DNA of 64,000 bases from Micropterus salmoides. Its lineage: Eukaryota; Chordata; Actinopteri; Centrarchiformes; Centrarchidae. Where the stretch lies: positions 17,771,000 through 17,834,999 of the forward strand of contig NW_024040040.1 in assembly GCF_014851395.1 (NCBI RefSeq), in the 5' to 3' direction. This document shows positions 20,690 to 34,063 of the stretch, piece by piece (the stretch's first letter is position 1; the number at the start of each line of letters is the position of its first letter). A program made the translations under genes and the position numbers. A model generated the notes under the pieces. That model was not told the DNA's origin, searched no databases, and worked only from the letters and a program-made list of their open reading frames with translations.

Positions 20690-22819
20690 CTCTCAAATGT
20701 GCTAAATGGATATGTATGTCCACTATGTGTACTTTATTGCATGTGATTGTGCGTGATATCCATCAGTTTGCTCCTGTTCGGTAGATAAAACAAGCCCTGT
20801 GCGTATGTGTTTGTGTGTTACACCCCAGACAGACAGGTAAACATCATCGCCGGGCCTTCTTCTCCTCTATTCAGAGACCATCTCTCATCTTGTTGACTTC
20901 ACCTAAGCCTCCAGATTGTATTTTGACAAGCACCGATCATCTCGCTCCGTCCTTGGCAATCCGACACCAGACACGCCGTCAAGATCTTATTAAACAGTAC
21001 GGGAGACGGTGGGGAGGAAGTGGTGCAGAATGAAAATGGGATGCTGAACAGACTTCCACATCAAGATGATTTTAATAAAAATACAAAAAAATTATGCCCT
21101 CTTTTGCAGGGAGGTAATTTTTTTCTAAGGCTTGCTCTAGAGCACTTTAACGGAGAAAGAAAAAAAACGGAGAAAGAGAGGCATGTCTGACAGTAATGTG
21201 CAGGCTAATGTGTTGTCAAGGCTGAAGCGACACGCCTCAGACGGAGAAGATAAGATAGGAAGCCCTGGCAGCATTGTGAATGCGGTTGCCAGGGAGCTTC
21301 ACAAAATAAGCAATGCATGCCGGGGGGTTGGGACCGGAAGAGACAATAATATTCAAACATGTGAGGAAATGAAAACGGTCAGTAAGAAAAGGAGAAGTGT
21401 ATCCTTTTGTAATATGTTCTTGATTTGTTCCACAGCAGGTGGAAAGTGACTCAGAAAAGGCCCCTCTGACATCTGACCTCTTATCAAAAGACTTCTCACT
21501 TTTGGTTAATGCATGCACTCAGCTAGCCTAGCATCTTTTTCCTCCTCTGCCACTATCCTCTGTAATTTCGTCTCTCCTGCCTCTCAGGTGGACTAAAGCA
21601 GAAGCCAATCTCTCCCCTCCCCATCCATCCACTTCAGCCCTCATCTTCACTCCGTCTTCTCTCCTCAGCTTCTGTCGCTCCTTCCTCTCATCTACTTTCC
21701 TCTGCTCCCTCACCCGCATTTTTGACTCTTACCTTGCTAGCTTATTTCTTTTTCTTTCTCCCTCTTTGAACTGCCTGTTGCTGATCCATCAGCTGCTATG
21801 TTCCCACTCGTTTCTCACAGTGAGTAAAGTCAATCTCGGAGGAGGCGGCGGTGGTGCTTAGAGGTGGCGTCTTCTCCAGTAGGGCACCAGCCAGTTATTA
21901 ATTGCTCCCCAATTCCTCATCTGTTCTCAGTCTGCTGAGAGAAGTAATTACGTCTCTTCCCATCTCTCCCCGTTTCTCCCCTCGTCGGCATCAGAAATGA
22001 CGCGATAACCAGAAACCCAAATTACTCCTGCTGATGAGACAATCATTGAACGAGAGAGAGCAAGCAGGAGATTTTTCAGCCCCACTGTGCTTCACCCGTC
22101 GGGGTAATGGCACCTCGATTCGGTTTAGGATGTCTCCCCTATGCATTTGCGGGGCGTTTCCAATTTCCACCTCGCAAAACACTCGAAGATGGGGAGGGGG
22201 AGATAGGCAGAATGAATTAAATGAGGATTTTCTTTTCTTTCTTTCTGTTTTTTTTTTTTTTTTTTGCGTTCCTTTTTGCTCCCAATAAGAGAGTGCAATC
22301 ATGAGGCGGTTCCAACTCCAATCAGCGTTTTGCAGCTGGAGAGGAGCGGTGATGGAAGAGGGACATTAGCACTGGATCCTCATCTGCCACGAAAGACAGA
22401 GGGAAAGAAAATGTGGAAAAACAATTAAGGATGCTTTCTTTCTTTTTTTCCTTCATAAAAACTAAAGTGATGGCAACCAGGTGTCGAAACAGGTGTGTGG
22501 TTTATTTCGGCATATATTTTGACCTAAGCAAACAACAAAAAGCATATAGTGTAGTTTTGTGTATTGCTTTGTTCTCAATTTCTTTTTTCTTCTTATATAA
22601 AGAATCTGCCAATGCAGTAAACTGACTTGAATCCATTTCCCCTAGAAACGTACCAGTACCTTAATATGCCACGGCCATTTTTTCATAAGATCAGGTTCAA
22701 AGACATTTGAAATGACAATTTCTTTGTATGAATTCATATGCAATTTTGGAGGCTGACCCTACGCCATGCCGTGCAAAGGCTTGTCAAAGTATGGAAAGGC
22801 TGCACATCATTTTAGATGA

Positions 22820-22970
22820 GCTAGTTCCAGGGTCCGGCTGTTGTACGTGTTGGCTTACTGGCATGGCTTACTGGGAAACTTGATGGAACTGAGCCATCGT
22901 TAAAGAAACTGGTTTCACCTGTGCTTTTCCTGCCATGACATGTCAAAATGTCTGCCATGAAAAAGGTTTT
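22820..22970 (-). mobile_element. Palindromic MITE family, copy A
   Basis: In reverse orientation this matches the family seen at 23808, 26749 and 55898: 'catggcagacattttgacat' at one end, then 'agcacaggtg' and 'gatggctcagttccatcaag'. Only one half of the palindromic family is clear here. Confidence 0.5.
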
Positions 22971-23807
22971 TTGATGTTGTTCCACTCAGTCTTGGGGCTT
23001 CTGTTGCCTCATGTGACAGGCTAATGTAACTGTAAGGCAGTTTTAACTTTAATTTCACAAAGTTAGCAGACAACTTTATCCACATTTTCTATGGCCATTT
23101 ATAGCAATCCAAAACGCTTTCACACATTACTTTTCATATGGTATGATGTAATAAGTATCCAGGGCCGCGAAATGCAGGTAGAATTCACTAGTGGTGTGTG
23201 AAACACTCACTCTTATTAGCCACTTCGGCGCATGGCATTCGTCGAGAAGACCGACTCACATGTCAGTCGAATCAATGCACTTGTTTTTTAGCTGCATCAC
23301 AATCTACAGAGCAATGCAGGTGCAACTGCATGGCAGTCTGTAAACTTTACAAACCCGAGTGTCAAAATGACCACAAACCACCAAACTAACTTGGTGGAAG
23401 CGGAGAAGGGTGATAGAAACAGAGGGCAGCGTGACACCGGACAGCGAGGCAGCACAGTCAGTTGGCTCTGCTCCAGTGATGACTGTCAGTCATCAGTGTC
23501 ATCACTGTCAGCAACCCAGCAGGAAAGGCGCTCCATGGTGGGATTTTATAACTGAACTATGAGCAGGACGCACACTTTTACTTTCTCTGACTGTAGAAAT
23601 CTGATTTGTTGACTTCACAGATGACCATATATATTGTTATATATATATAATTTTGGAAAACCACTGGCCACAGTGGCTGGTAAGCAAAAATGTTGATGTC
23701 AAGCCCTGTCTGTAAGTATCCATTCAAAAAGGCTTGCTAGTTCTCTCCATTTTGAATCAGCAAAGAAAACAAAACTAGCTTAGTTTACTGAACAACAGGG
23801 CGTGTAA

Positions 23808-23910
23808 TAGGCCATTTTCATGGCTGACATTTTGACATGTCACAGTGGAAAAAACACAGGTGTAAATAATGCAGTTACTTAAACATTTAGCAGCGTCAGT
23901 TTCAAGTCAA
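23808..23910 (+). mobile_element. Palindromic MITE family, copy B (half element)
   Basis: Reads 'ggccattttcatggctgaca', 'ttttgacatgtcacagt', 'acacaggtgtaaataat' and 'gcgtcagtttca', the left half of the family. It is shortened at the right. Confidence 0.5.
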
Positions 23911-24930
23911 AATACCCATGGGTCAGATGGCACAGATTGTTTCAGCTCATAGAATACATTTTCAACCTGAGCAGATCTGAGAATTGAATGTACTGAAAAA
24001 CAACAAAATGACATTAGATTCAAGAAAAATCTTCAAAGGAGTTGTTTTCTGTGGAAACACGTTTAAAAGGGTCCTATTTAAAAACAATAAGACTTTTATG
24101 ACTCAATGAAAGAAAAAAATAACTTGATAAAACTGAGATATATGCGGTGTGTGTGTAGCCCAATGTTCTGCTCCTATAGGCGCCCTGTGTCAGGGCCAAT
24201 CGAGACATCTCCAAATGCATCCCCCCCTTGCTTCCCTCCTCAGCTGTCAAACTGCAGTTTAAATGGAGCAGAAGAACCAGCGGGCTAGTGCTGTTGTCTA
24301 TATTGTATTTCACTACCTGCCAAGTGCTTATTGATTGGCTGTGGTGGATTAGGAAGTGTATGAGGGTACAGTGTATATATATATGTGTGTATGTGAGCAT
24401 TCACATGTGCATCTGGAGCTACGCTGGGGGTCTCTGAACTGACGAGTCCTCTCAAATCACACCACCTAATCCATAGCTCTCTTACTTCATCTCTTTCTCC
24501 TTCTTCTTTTGGCTTTCCCATCACCCCTCGCTAACTTCTCTTAGCCTCGCCATCTTCAGTCCAGAATAATTTGGATTCTAATAGTCTTTTTACAGCCGCT
24601 GGCTAATGTTGCCATGGGGGAATGTAACGGGGCCATAACGAGACAATCCCATCCCATATGCAGAGGATATGAGGGGGAATTTGTCTGCTTCAACAGTGAC
24701 AGAAGCAATCTATACTGTGGGGTAGTTCCAGTGAAGAGCCCATATGAAAAAAAACCCTCAGTGTATTCAGGATTATGGTGTAGGAGCCCATTGAAAGTCT
24801 AATGGACTAGTCACATCAAATAGACTTGGTGGGAGCATGCACAGATGAATACATGTATGCCACCATGCACACACACAGAAAAAGAAGCTATTACCACCGG
24901 GGTTTGGGCCATTACTCTCTGTCCAGAATG

Positions 24931-24933
<3 letters not shown>

Positions 24934-24986
<53 letters not shown>
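24934..24986. repeat. (TG)n(AG)n compound microsatellite
   Basis: A TG run of about 32 bases passes directly into an AG run of about 20 bases. Confidence 0.95.
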
Positions 24987-25646
24987 TGTGCGAGGCCCAG
25001 CCATAATGTTTCCAGTCCCAGAGGAGTCTCAGTACAGTACAGCCCTCCTAAATAATTACCACAGGCCTCTTTATATAAGAACAGGGGATGGCAATAAAGA
25101 GACCTGCGATATTGCATTGTGCATAGTACACTGATATGAAGAGCGCGAGGAAGGCCGCTTGGAAACATGTCAGGTGGTAATTTCATAGACCTGCAGCGAA
25201 AACATCGTTGCAATGATGCAATGAGTGTTGCTGCTGCATGGCCTGTATGCTCAGTCTGTCTTTTGGATACACATTTGAGGCTCTTTCCTCCACAAATAAT
25301 TAACGTGGACTTAACTTAAACTTAACTTAGGGTTTATATCTAATGATGACAAATAATCCTCAAAAAGTAGAAAGTCCCATCATTTGCTTTGATCATTTAT
25401 TACAGTGTTCCTGTATATTGTCCATAAATTAGTTACCTCTAACTAAAGTCCATATCTAGCAGGTTGGGGCCCCCCTTTAAGGTCTCACAGTTTGACATTT
25501 CCTGGACTTTACTCATATGTTTAGCTTTTTTCTTGTTAGATGCTGAATAGTTTTACCTCCTTGGGCACCTAAAAAGCATTGGAACTAAACAGTATAAGAA
25601 CGGGAATACCGACAATGCATTGACAAGTAAACATCGGTTTACATTG

Positions 25647-25780
25647 ACTAGGGGTGTGATGACACACTTAGCTCACGAGACGAGATGATACATGTTATTG
25701 GGTTCCTGAGAACGAGACGAGACAATATTTTAACACTATTTTTACGAAATCTTCAGTGATGAAATATATGACTGGAAAAA
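25647..25780. mobile_element. Possible hAT-like repeat fragment
   Basis: Starts 'taggggtgtgatgacac', then has two 'cgagacgaga' motifs and 'ttttaacactattttta', a composition I recall from fish hAT-type repeats. The opposite terminus was not found. Confidence 0.35.
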
Positions 25781-26748
25781 GGGTCTTTAATTGGCTGAAA
25801 GTCACAAAATGCAAAACAATACAGGTGCATTTTGAAATTTTGCTTAAATGTTGTTCATTTTAATATGCAATTGTTCCAAATACTTCAGGTTCAGGCTTTA
25901 ACCCTCTTGGTTAGAATCCAAATGACTGTTGGTTACTGTTAGCCCATAACAGAATACACTTTGGGGGAAAGTGTCACCAAAAGTCCAATCAACTCAAAAT
26001 GGCACCAAACGCATCCCTAAACACTTTCTTCAACAAACATTTTGGCCAGCCACATTGAGCCTCCAGCTGTTGGATCCTGTCCACAATTCTGCATATATGC
26101 TGAAGCCTGGACAGCATCCAATAGCATTGCTTGGCAGGTGACATTCTGTGGGAACCCCATAGAAGCGCCTTTTGGGGTCCATTGAGTTACCTGGAATAGC
26201 TTTTGGTGGATCTTTTTTGTTACACGCCTAATATTAACAAACAAAAATAAGATTTGGAACTAGTGTGTTTTCCATTGTCAGATATTTGAATATTATGCTG
26301 TGTTATGATATTGAATAAAAAATTATGTAAAAGGTCATCCTCATGATATAGTGTTGATTAGACCTCCTTGCTTAATTGATATGTTCCCCACTCTCCTGTG
26401 TATTTATATGCACCTGTGGGGACAGGACAACTTACCATAACCATTCTTAGGCTATATTTAGTCAATTTATTGTGTGGTCTATAAACTATACTGTAAGAAG
26501 CTTATCGCGCAAAATGTCCACCACAAATTCCCATGGCCCCTTGGTGATTTATAGGACCCTCTTGAAAATGAGATGATGCATCTCATATTTTACTATCATA
26601 TCTGAGTGGCTGGAATCAGTTAATTCTGGGCATTTTTGCTTGAAAAGAAGACATTTATCAATTATTAAAATTGTTGTCAATTCTTTTTCAGTCCACTGAC
26701 CGTTTAATCAACTAGCTCAAGTACATTGACTTTGGTGACCTGACATAA

Positions 26749-26950
26749 TAGGCCTATTTCACAGCATTATGACTCGTCATAATACGAAAAGCATGTGTTA
26801 CTAATAACATTAATGATGGCTCTGTTCAATGAAGTAAGCCATGACAGTGTGACAGTGAGTCAGCAGGCACAAAATCAGGACCCTGAAACTGAAGCAGCTT
26901 TATGGAACTTAGTTTAATTAATAATATTATTAATACACATGCTTTCCCTA
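26749..26950 (+). mobile_element. Palindromic MITE family, copy C
   Basis: Contains 'taggcctatttca', then 'gcatgtgttactaataacat' and 'taatgatggctctgtt', a core with 'aggaccctgaaactgaagca', and an inverted end 'taatattattaatacacatg'. The inner inverted repeat and core words match the copy at 55898-56069. Confidence 0.55.
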
Positions 26951-29900
26951 ATGTGACATATAGTGTTTTCCCTGTCCATCCCTATTTCCAGCATAGCTCT
27001 GCCCAACTTCAACCTTAGCAGAGCTTAGTACAGGCAAATCATATTTGTTTTTCAAATCAGATCTCTAAGGCAGACTGTTTTTGCAAGTGATCAGATTTTA
27101 TTTGTTTGTCCAGATATCGCAAACCTATCTGCATGCGTTTCTGTGGTAACAACATAGGTGTCAGTAACTTCATACGCTGGTGAGGCAGCTTTCCAACGCA
27201 GAAGCTTGAGAATTGGAGATCCATCATCTAGCCCTCCAAACTATCGCGGTGCGAAGTTGTGGTGCAGAACTCCTTCTCTGCTGCATGGATTCTGCTCAGT
27301 CACTTTCATGCACTTCTGTCACTCTGGATTTCACATTGCTGTTGTGTTACATTGCAAGTGAGATAAAAGACAGTATGAAATACAGTTTGAGCAGCCAGAC
27401 TGGAATAGCTTGGATTCGATTTGCTAAAATTGCATTTAATATATTTTTTTGTTGTCCAGACTTTCTGAAATCAATTTGTAAACATTGCGGATTTGCCAAA
27501 AAACAGATTTGGGCTGGCAGTCTGAACAAGCCCTTAAAAACCAGAATAACTGGTAACATCAACATAACATCTGTGGGCAGGGCCTTCAAATGTTCAGAGA
27601 AAGTCTCTAGAAAGTCTAAAGTCTAAAATAATTTAGTCCAGCTTTAACCTCTTTCGTGAAATCTGCATTTAACAAAATGATTTCTCACTGGTTTTAAACT
27701 TTTTTTTTCTCCAAGTTGAGCCCTTAGCCACCAATAACTTCAAATACTGAATTTTTAATTTTCTGGGAAAACGACCCAGCTGTCAAAAGCAATCACAGAT
27801 GAGGAAATACCAGATGTTTTAATACTCATCTTACACAAACCACCTCATTTGCTAAATTATATAGGCCTATGCGGGTAAAAACTTGACGGTCTTAAACTCT
27901 TGTTTAAAAGTCTGAACAGGTGTCATTCATAAAATTACTCATGCTAATCACTTCTTTTCAACAATGTTACTGGCAGTGAAATGATCTGCTTGATTTTAAC
28001 ATATTGTCTGAATTTTCTTGCAAATAGCAGAGCATCACATATCATTTCCAACAAGTAAAGTTTTTCAGGCTTTACAAAAATAGTGGGTGGATGTTCTCCA
28101 GGAGCACATGTTCTAAAACATCATTTTGTGGCGTAGGTTTAAACACATTTATCTATGCCAAGTCCCCAGGCTGCATTGGGAGGAGAGATACGTGCCTGCT
28201 GGTGTGGCTCATAGGCTGTCTGTTGCCTCAGATTCCTCCCTTCACCAGTCATAATCTGCGTAAGTCATCCTTGATTAACCCCTGCTGAATGACTCTAATT
28301 AAAGCCAATTAGCCTGGGCAGAATGAGACACTCTCCATGCAGATGAACGCGATGGAGAGGTAGAAGGATGGAGGGAGGGATGGAGTGGGGTCGAAGTGGA
28401 GGTGTGGAGAGCTGGGGATGAGCAAGATGATTGAGGGATAGAGGTGCTCGGGGCGTGGAGAGAGCCAAGATGTGGTGGGAGGCAGCATGGTTGAGAGAGA
28501 AATAATGAGGGCATGAAAGAAAAGAAGGGTGGTTGAATCTAAAGAAGCCATGACTGCTGGGTGACTATCCAGCCATATGACATTCCAGTCAAGCGATCAT
28601 GAATAAACACTTGGAGGGCAGATTAAAAATTATGAAATATTTCTTTACACCTGCACAGAAACATTACGAGTTTACTACATTTTCCAATGCACTTGCAAAT
28701 GTGAAATCAATAAAGTAATCCAATGATTCATCTAAAAGAACATAAAATTCTAATGAATGGGATAGTTACAGTAAATTTCCACCTCTCTGGAGCGACACAA
28801 AGTTATAAATGGCTTTTATTTTTATGTAACAGTTTGAAAATATGCTTCATGGTAAGCAGATCTAAGGGTTGTCAAATTTGGGCTGGATTCAGACCCATTT
28901 TCAGTGGGGAGAGATTTACAGATTCACTTTGTGTGCCTGATGGCTGGCTAACTAATGACTGGTGAGAGCTACATTTCTACTGTTAATATCTTAATATTAA
29001 CACACTGATAGGCTGAGCAGACTGTGAACAGTGTACCTGTAATGTATATTTTCCTAGGGGGAGAAAAAGAGTGTAGAAAGGAAGGAAACTAGAGAGGTAA
29101 AAATGGAAAGTGGAGAAGAGTTTTGAAGTTACAATATTGCCTTCAGGCAGGGATCAAGTTGAAACAGTGTGTTTTCTGTTGGGCTCAGGTCGAATTGGGT
29201 CGAAATCTCAAGCTCATGCAATCCTCTAACAGAAAGATTAGCTGAAGTGAATTACTCTTGTCTCAAAAAGAAATAGTTTCTCTAACTCTGGGGGTTTAAA
29301 GATTTTGTACTTTTGACTGTCTAGTGAAAACTATATTTACTTTAATTCTAATAGGGGACTCCACTGATTTTACTTGATTTTACTTCTGCTTGTCATAAGG
29401 AATCAACCTGTGTCCTCTGTGGCTCTGAGGGGACCTTTACTTATGTGGGCTAACCAGAAAAAGATGCTATTGTGCTGCATTGTGGGAACTGTAGGATGTA
29501 GAGTTTTTGGAACTTGACAATGCTAGGACTGTCTCTTATGAGTCCTTCAACTTAATGAAAGTGAAAAACGCCGCCCTGGTAGTGTGAGCATGGAAAAAAA
29601 TGTGGGAGACATTACAATGTGTAGACTAGACTGTGCCTTTAAGTGATCAACATATCGTGCTCCAGCTCCCCAGCCAGGAGTATTTTGTTTAAGTTTATAC
29701 TAATTGTTTTTTTTTTCTGCACCCTTTACCCTCCATTTGTATCCATTCAGTCTGCCAGCAAGCCAGGGCGCTCGAAGGCCTACCTACCAGATACCCGTGC
29801 CAGCCTCCGCCTGGCCGTCCCCTGCTATCAACCAGCAGCAGGGGTAGAGAGGCCAGACTGAAGGGCCCACTCAGCCTGCCCAGTGATTGCCTCAGTCTAT

Positions 29901-32900
29901 CATCAGCCAGAAGATTTCTATTATTGCAGATGGATGATTGGTCTGGCTAGCTGCCGGCCTGGCAAAGCAAGCTCATTTTAGAGCAGTTTGAAGTGCAAGC
30001 CCCACTGTACAGAGGCGGGGGGGTGACGAATCAAAAAGGGGGATTTGGTGATTTGGTGTTGAAATAATGGAGCAGAAATAGTCGTAATGACAAGGCACGC
30101 TGACGCCAGGAGCATTATGCACAGAGGACGAGGTTGTTAATGTGGACTGCCTCTATTTCCGACAGCAATTTAAACTCTAATGGGAAGCGCTTTTCTGCTA
30201 AATAAATAGACGCCCCACTCTTAGAACAAGGAGTTTGTTTACTGTTTGTATGGCGCTGCTGGATCGACCCAAAAACCCCATAACAAATTCAATGCATCTG
30301 TAAGCGTCATGATTTCCCCATCACTCGGTGAGATGTCAGAAAAGCTTGCTCATAGCATGAAAGACGCTTTATGCAATGAGTTTCTGCGATTGGAGGAATG
30401 GACTTTGACCTGATGACCAAAAAACACAACTTTTTGAGAAAAATCACCCATTTTGGGCTCATTGTGTCTATCCTGTTGGAGAATAACATTATTTTCTTCA
30501 TCCCTCTGCAAAAGAGTTAGTTTTAGAGTAAACACAAAAATGTAACATTCACCCCCTCTTTGCTACTTCACACAAAAGACTCAGTATTTCACGACTGCAA
30601 ATAGCCAAAGGGTTATGATTCAAATGCAACCGCTCTATCATATGACTATCATATGGCTCCAGTCGCCCCCCTTTCCTCCATGTTGTTGTTCTGCAGCAAA
30701 TCAAATTGCCACAAAACATTTCAAATATGAATATGACTATTTAAAGCACTTCACGGTCCAACTTAGCAGCATTGGCTTTACTGTACTGCCTGACCTGGGG
30801 TCATTTTGCTCTGTTGTTGACGGGTTGTTGGACTCTGCGACCTGCAACCTGAATCGATAGTCTTAAGGGAATTTGAAGTATCTGACTACATGGCCTCTGC
30901 ACTTGGGAGATTGGAGAAGCACAGAGGAAATACAACCCTACATGTTTTTTATACAGTATTGATCTCTGCATCCAGTGCTTTAAAATAGTGCATTACAAAA
31001 CAGTGGTGCATTTATGCTCTTTTGTAAAAAGCTCTCATATAAGACTAAAGAGCTTTTAAGTACATTACATAGAGGGCGGTCAGAAAACACTTTTGTCAGT
31101 GTGTAAGAGACATTGCCACCTTTTATTGGTTAATATTTTATTTTGGAAAAAAAAATCTGGACATATATGATCATCTTTGAGCTAGCTCTGACTTTACTTG
31201 CTTCCTTTCCCTCTCTCTTTGACTTTCTTTCGTCTCATCTGTTTACGTAGCTAAGGCGCTTTGAACCTCAGAGCATCGGTGGCTCTGTGGCTGCTGCTGT
31301 CACCTGCTAATGTCACCGATAATGATGTGAGGCTGGTTTTTCCTTGAAACGGCGTCACGGAGCCAGCACTCAATCATTTCATTTAAGCAAAACAAAGTGC
31401 GACAGCGACAACTGTGAACCAGCCAAGAGAGAGAAGCAGCGTCGCTTTCGTCTGCAAATCATTTCGCTAACACCTTTGAAGTGGTGACATGCCTCTGGAA
31501 AATGTAGCGAGAAGCTCCCGGTTTGTGGGATGAAAGGGGAGTCAGCAACTTGTCAACTTTTGACCTCTATATGGGAGAGATCAGTTGGGGTTTGGGCCAG
31601 CTGCTGCTCCAGACGCTGCTGCAGTGTTTGATAAACGACAGTGAGAGTTTTCTGCTACCTTACTGAACTGAGCTGAACTAAATAACAAAGGACTAAAGTT
31701 ACTGAGTTAAATGAACTCAAATGAACTGAACTTAACTCAAGTGGAGCTGAATCACTGAATCACATCAGGACATAATCCATTTACTGGGGAATGAGTTGTT
31801 CATTTCTACTAGGTCGCAGGGGTTAGCTATAGAGCAGCACCGAGGAAAGGTTTGTTTTGGTCAAGGACAGCAAAGTGAATTTTGGATACTTTGACCCAGC
31901 TCTTTGCACATAAAGGGCAGATGACCTTGCTGCTCCTTGAAGTGACCTAACCCTGGTTGAAGCCTCGCAGCTGTCAGTACTGGTCAGTATGGAATGTAGC
32001 TCTCCAGAAGTGGGTTTTGTTGAAGTGCAGGGGTTAATAGGAATGAAGCGCTAATCTGCAGATCTGTGGCAAATGTTATCAACCACCACCTTTTTTGAAT
32101 AAATGCTTTTAAAGTCTCCTAGTCTTAGCAGGCCGTAAACTCTACTTTTATGGAAAGAATTCATATTTGAGACTTAACATCTGCCATGTGGTAGACAAAG
32201 TAAAATAAATTTGTAGCAGGTGTGGTATTTGACCTAACCCTATTTAAGGATTTTAATTTGGCAAAATAGTAAATTAAATTTAGTTCAAATGTAACTAAAA
32301 TCTAGATAAGTCAACTGAGTCACGCCAACTATGGCTGATTGTAAGCACACTCGACTGTGTTCTGGTGGGGATTTTTGGATGCATTTTGGCTGAAAATAAA
32401 CTCCAGTCCAGTGTTGTGAGCTGGACTGGTGCAGCACATCCACAAACCTAGTGGGACAGGTGCTGGGTACATTACATACTGATTACATTACTAAATGAGA
32501 ATTGAATAGAAAAGTACTTACACACTTGAATCACAGCTCACCCTTTTTATCTGCAAAATTTCAAAACAACACAGGTGTAACTCAGGCACAAAAAGGAAGA
32601 TGCAACATTAGATATTGACTTTGTAACTAGGCTGGATTTAGGTTGAAGTTGAGCCAAAATATTTTGGCATTCCTGGGAAATGACAAATATGTGTTAAGAA
32701 TTCAGGTATATAGGTTTACTGTCATGCAAATGCGTCTAAAACCAGGAGAAATACTATACAATCCATTATCATAAAATGTAGCAGGACATGGACACCATAT
32801 AAGTTGCACCTTTAAATTGTAACCCCTGACACAGTAACAGTAACATTTAGCATTTGCATACATTCCCTGTGAGGACTGTTTTCCAACACACCACCCTCCT

Positions 32901-34030
32901 CATTGGATTCATCTTCAAACCTGTGAATCTAGTGGCGGCTAAGCCCTTACACTGATCGCTGATGCGGTGGGCGTGCTGTCAATATTGGCCCATTCACTGT
33001 GAGTGAGCAAATCTCCCCTTGACATGGCCAGCCATGCGAGTAATAGCTAGGATTAAGATAGGAAGGTAAACACATGAATATACAAAACACAGTATGGCGC
33101 GGGCGGATCTGAGGCGGCTGCCGGGGGAAATTACAGAGGCCTCAGATGTGCAGCGTGCATAGAAACAAGATTGACTGGGAGCTCGGACATGAAAAGACTC
33201 ATTCATTGTTGGCGACCCTGATGACGAATGACGCTGTTACATTTTAAAGCCATTGTGAATCCATCACAGCAATTTTGTTGTACAGTTTCATGTGAACAAA
33301 GTATGAAATGATAGAAAATCACTTGATTACGTGTTTCTATGGCACAATTCAGATAATCTAGGTGTCCTCTTTTGCTGCAAACAAGGTCAGCCGCTTGGCT
33401 CTGGCTACCATTGCCATAGCTCCCTGGGTTTTCCCTGACCTCATGGCTTCTGTTTTATGCTAAGTCACCTCCTAAAACACACATCCTCACCCACAAAGTG
33501 CTACTCCTCCTCCCATCTGAGGATGTGGTGTTGTGTAGTTGTTTCAGAAGAATTAGTGTCTGGTTTGCTGCTTGCACTCTCCAGAACAGTGTACATTAGC
33601 AGAAGGAAAACCGTAGCTTCACATTAACACATTAAATGCATCATTAAGTAATGAATTCATGCCAACTAACCTAAAATAAAGGCATTTATATACATTTCGA
33701 AGTAGGTTTTAGATTTCAGAAATGTGAACTGCTAGAGAAAATTGAACATTGGGACATGGGCGGTGTGGTTTTGTGTAGTTTAGTTAGTTCTTTCTTCAGT
33801 ATTATTTATTTCTCATTTTGGCATTGTTTCAATAACTGGCAACTGAGTAATCTGACTTCTACTCCTTTTCTTCATCTGGTCTCATTTTACTCCAGTTCTC
33901 CTTGACCATGTAGGTGTCATAATAAATCACTGTGACCCACGTAGTGAAGTATATATGGGGGTGTAAACACATAGGCAAAGATATGCAGACACCAACAGAT
34001 GCACACAAACATGAACAAAGCATTAGCATG

Positions 34031-34031
<1 letters not shown>

Positions 34032-34061
<30 letters not shown>
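34032..34061. repeat. (CA)n microsatellite
   Basis: A CA run of about 30 bases. Confidence 0.95.

Positions 34062-34063
<2 letters not shown>

Noticed and set aside
31670..31760. Degenerate 'ctgaact' repeats
   Set aside because: Irregular spacing and short word; consistent with ordinary low-complexity drift.
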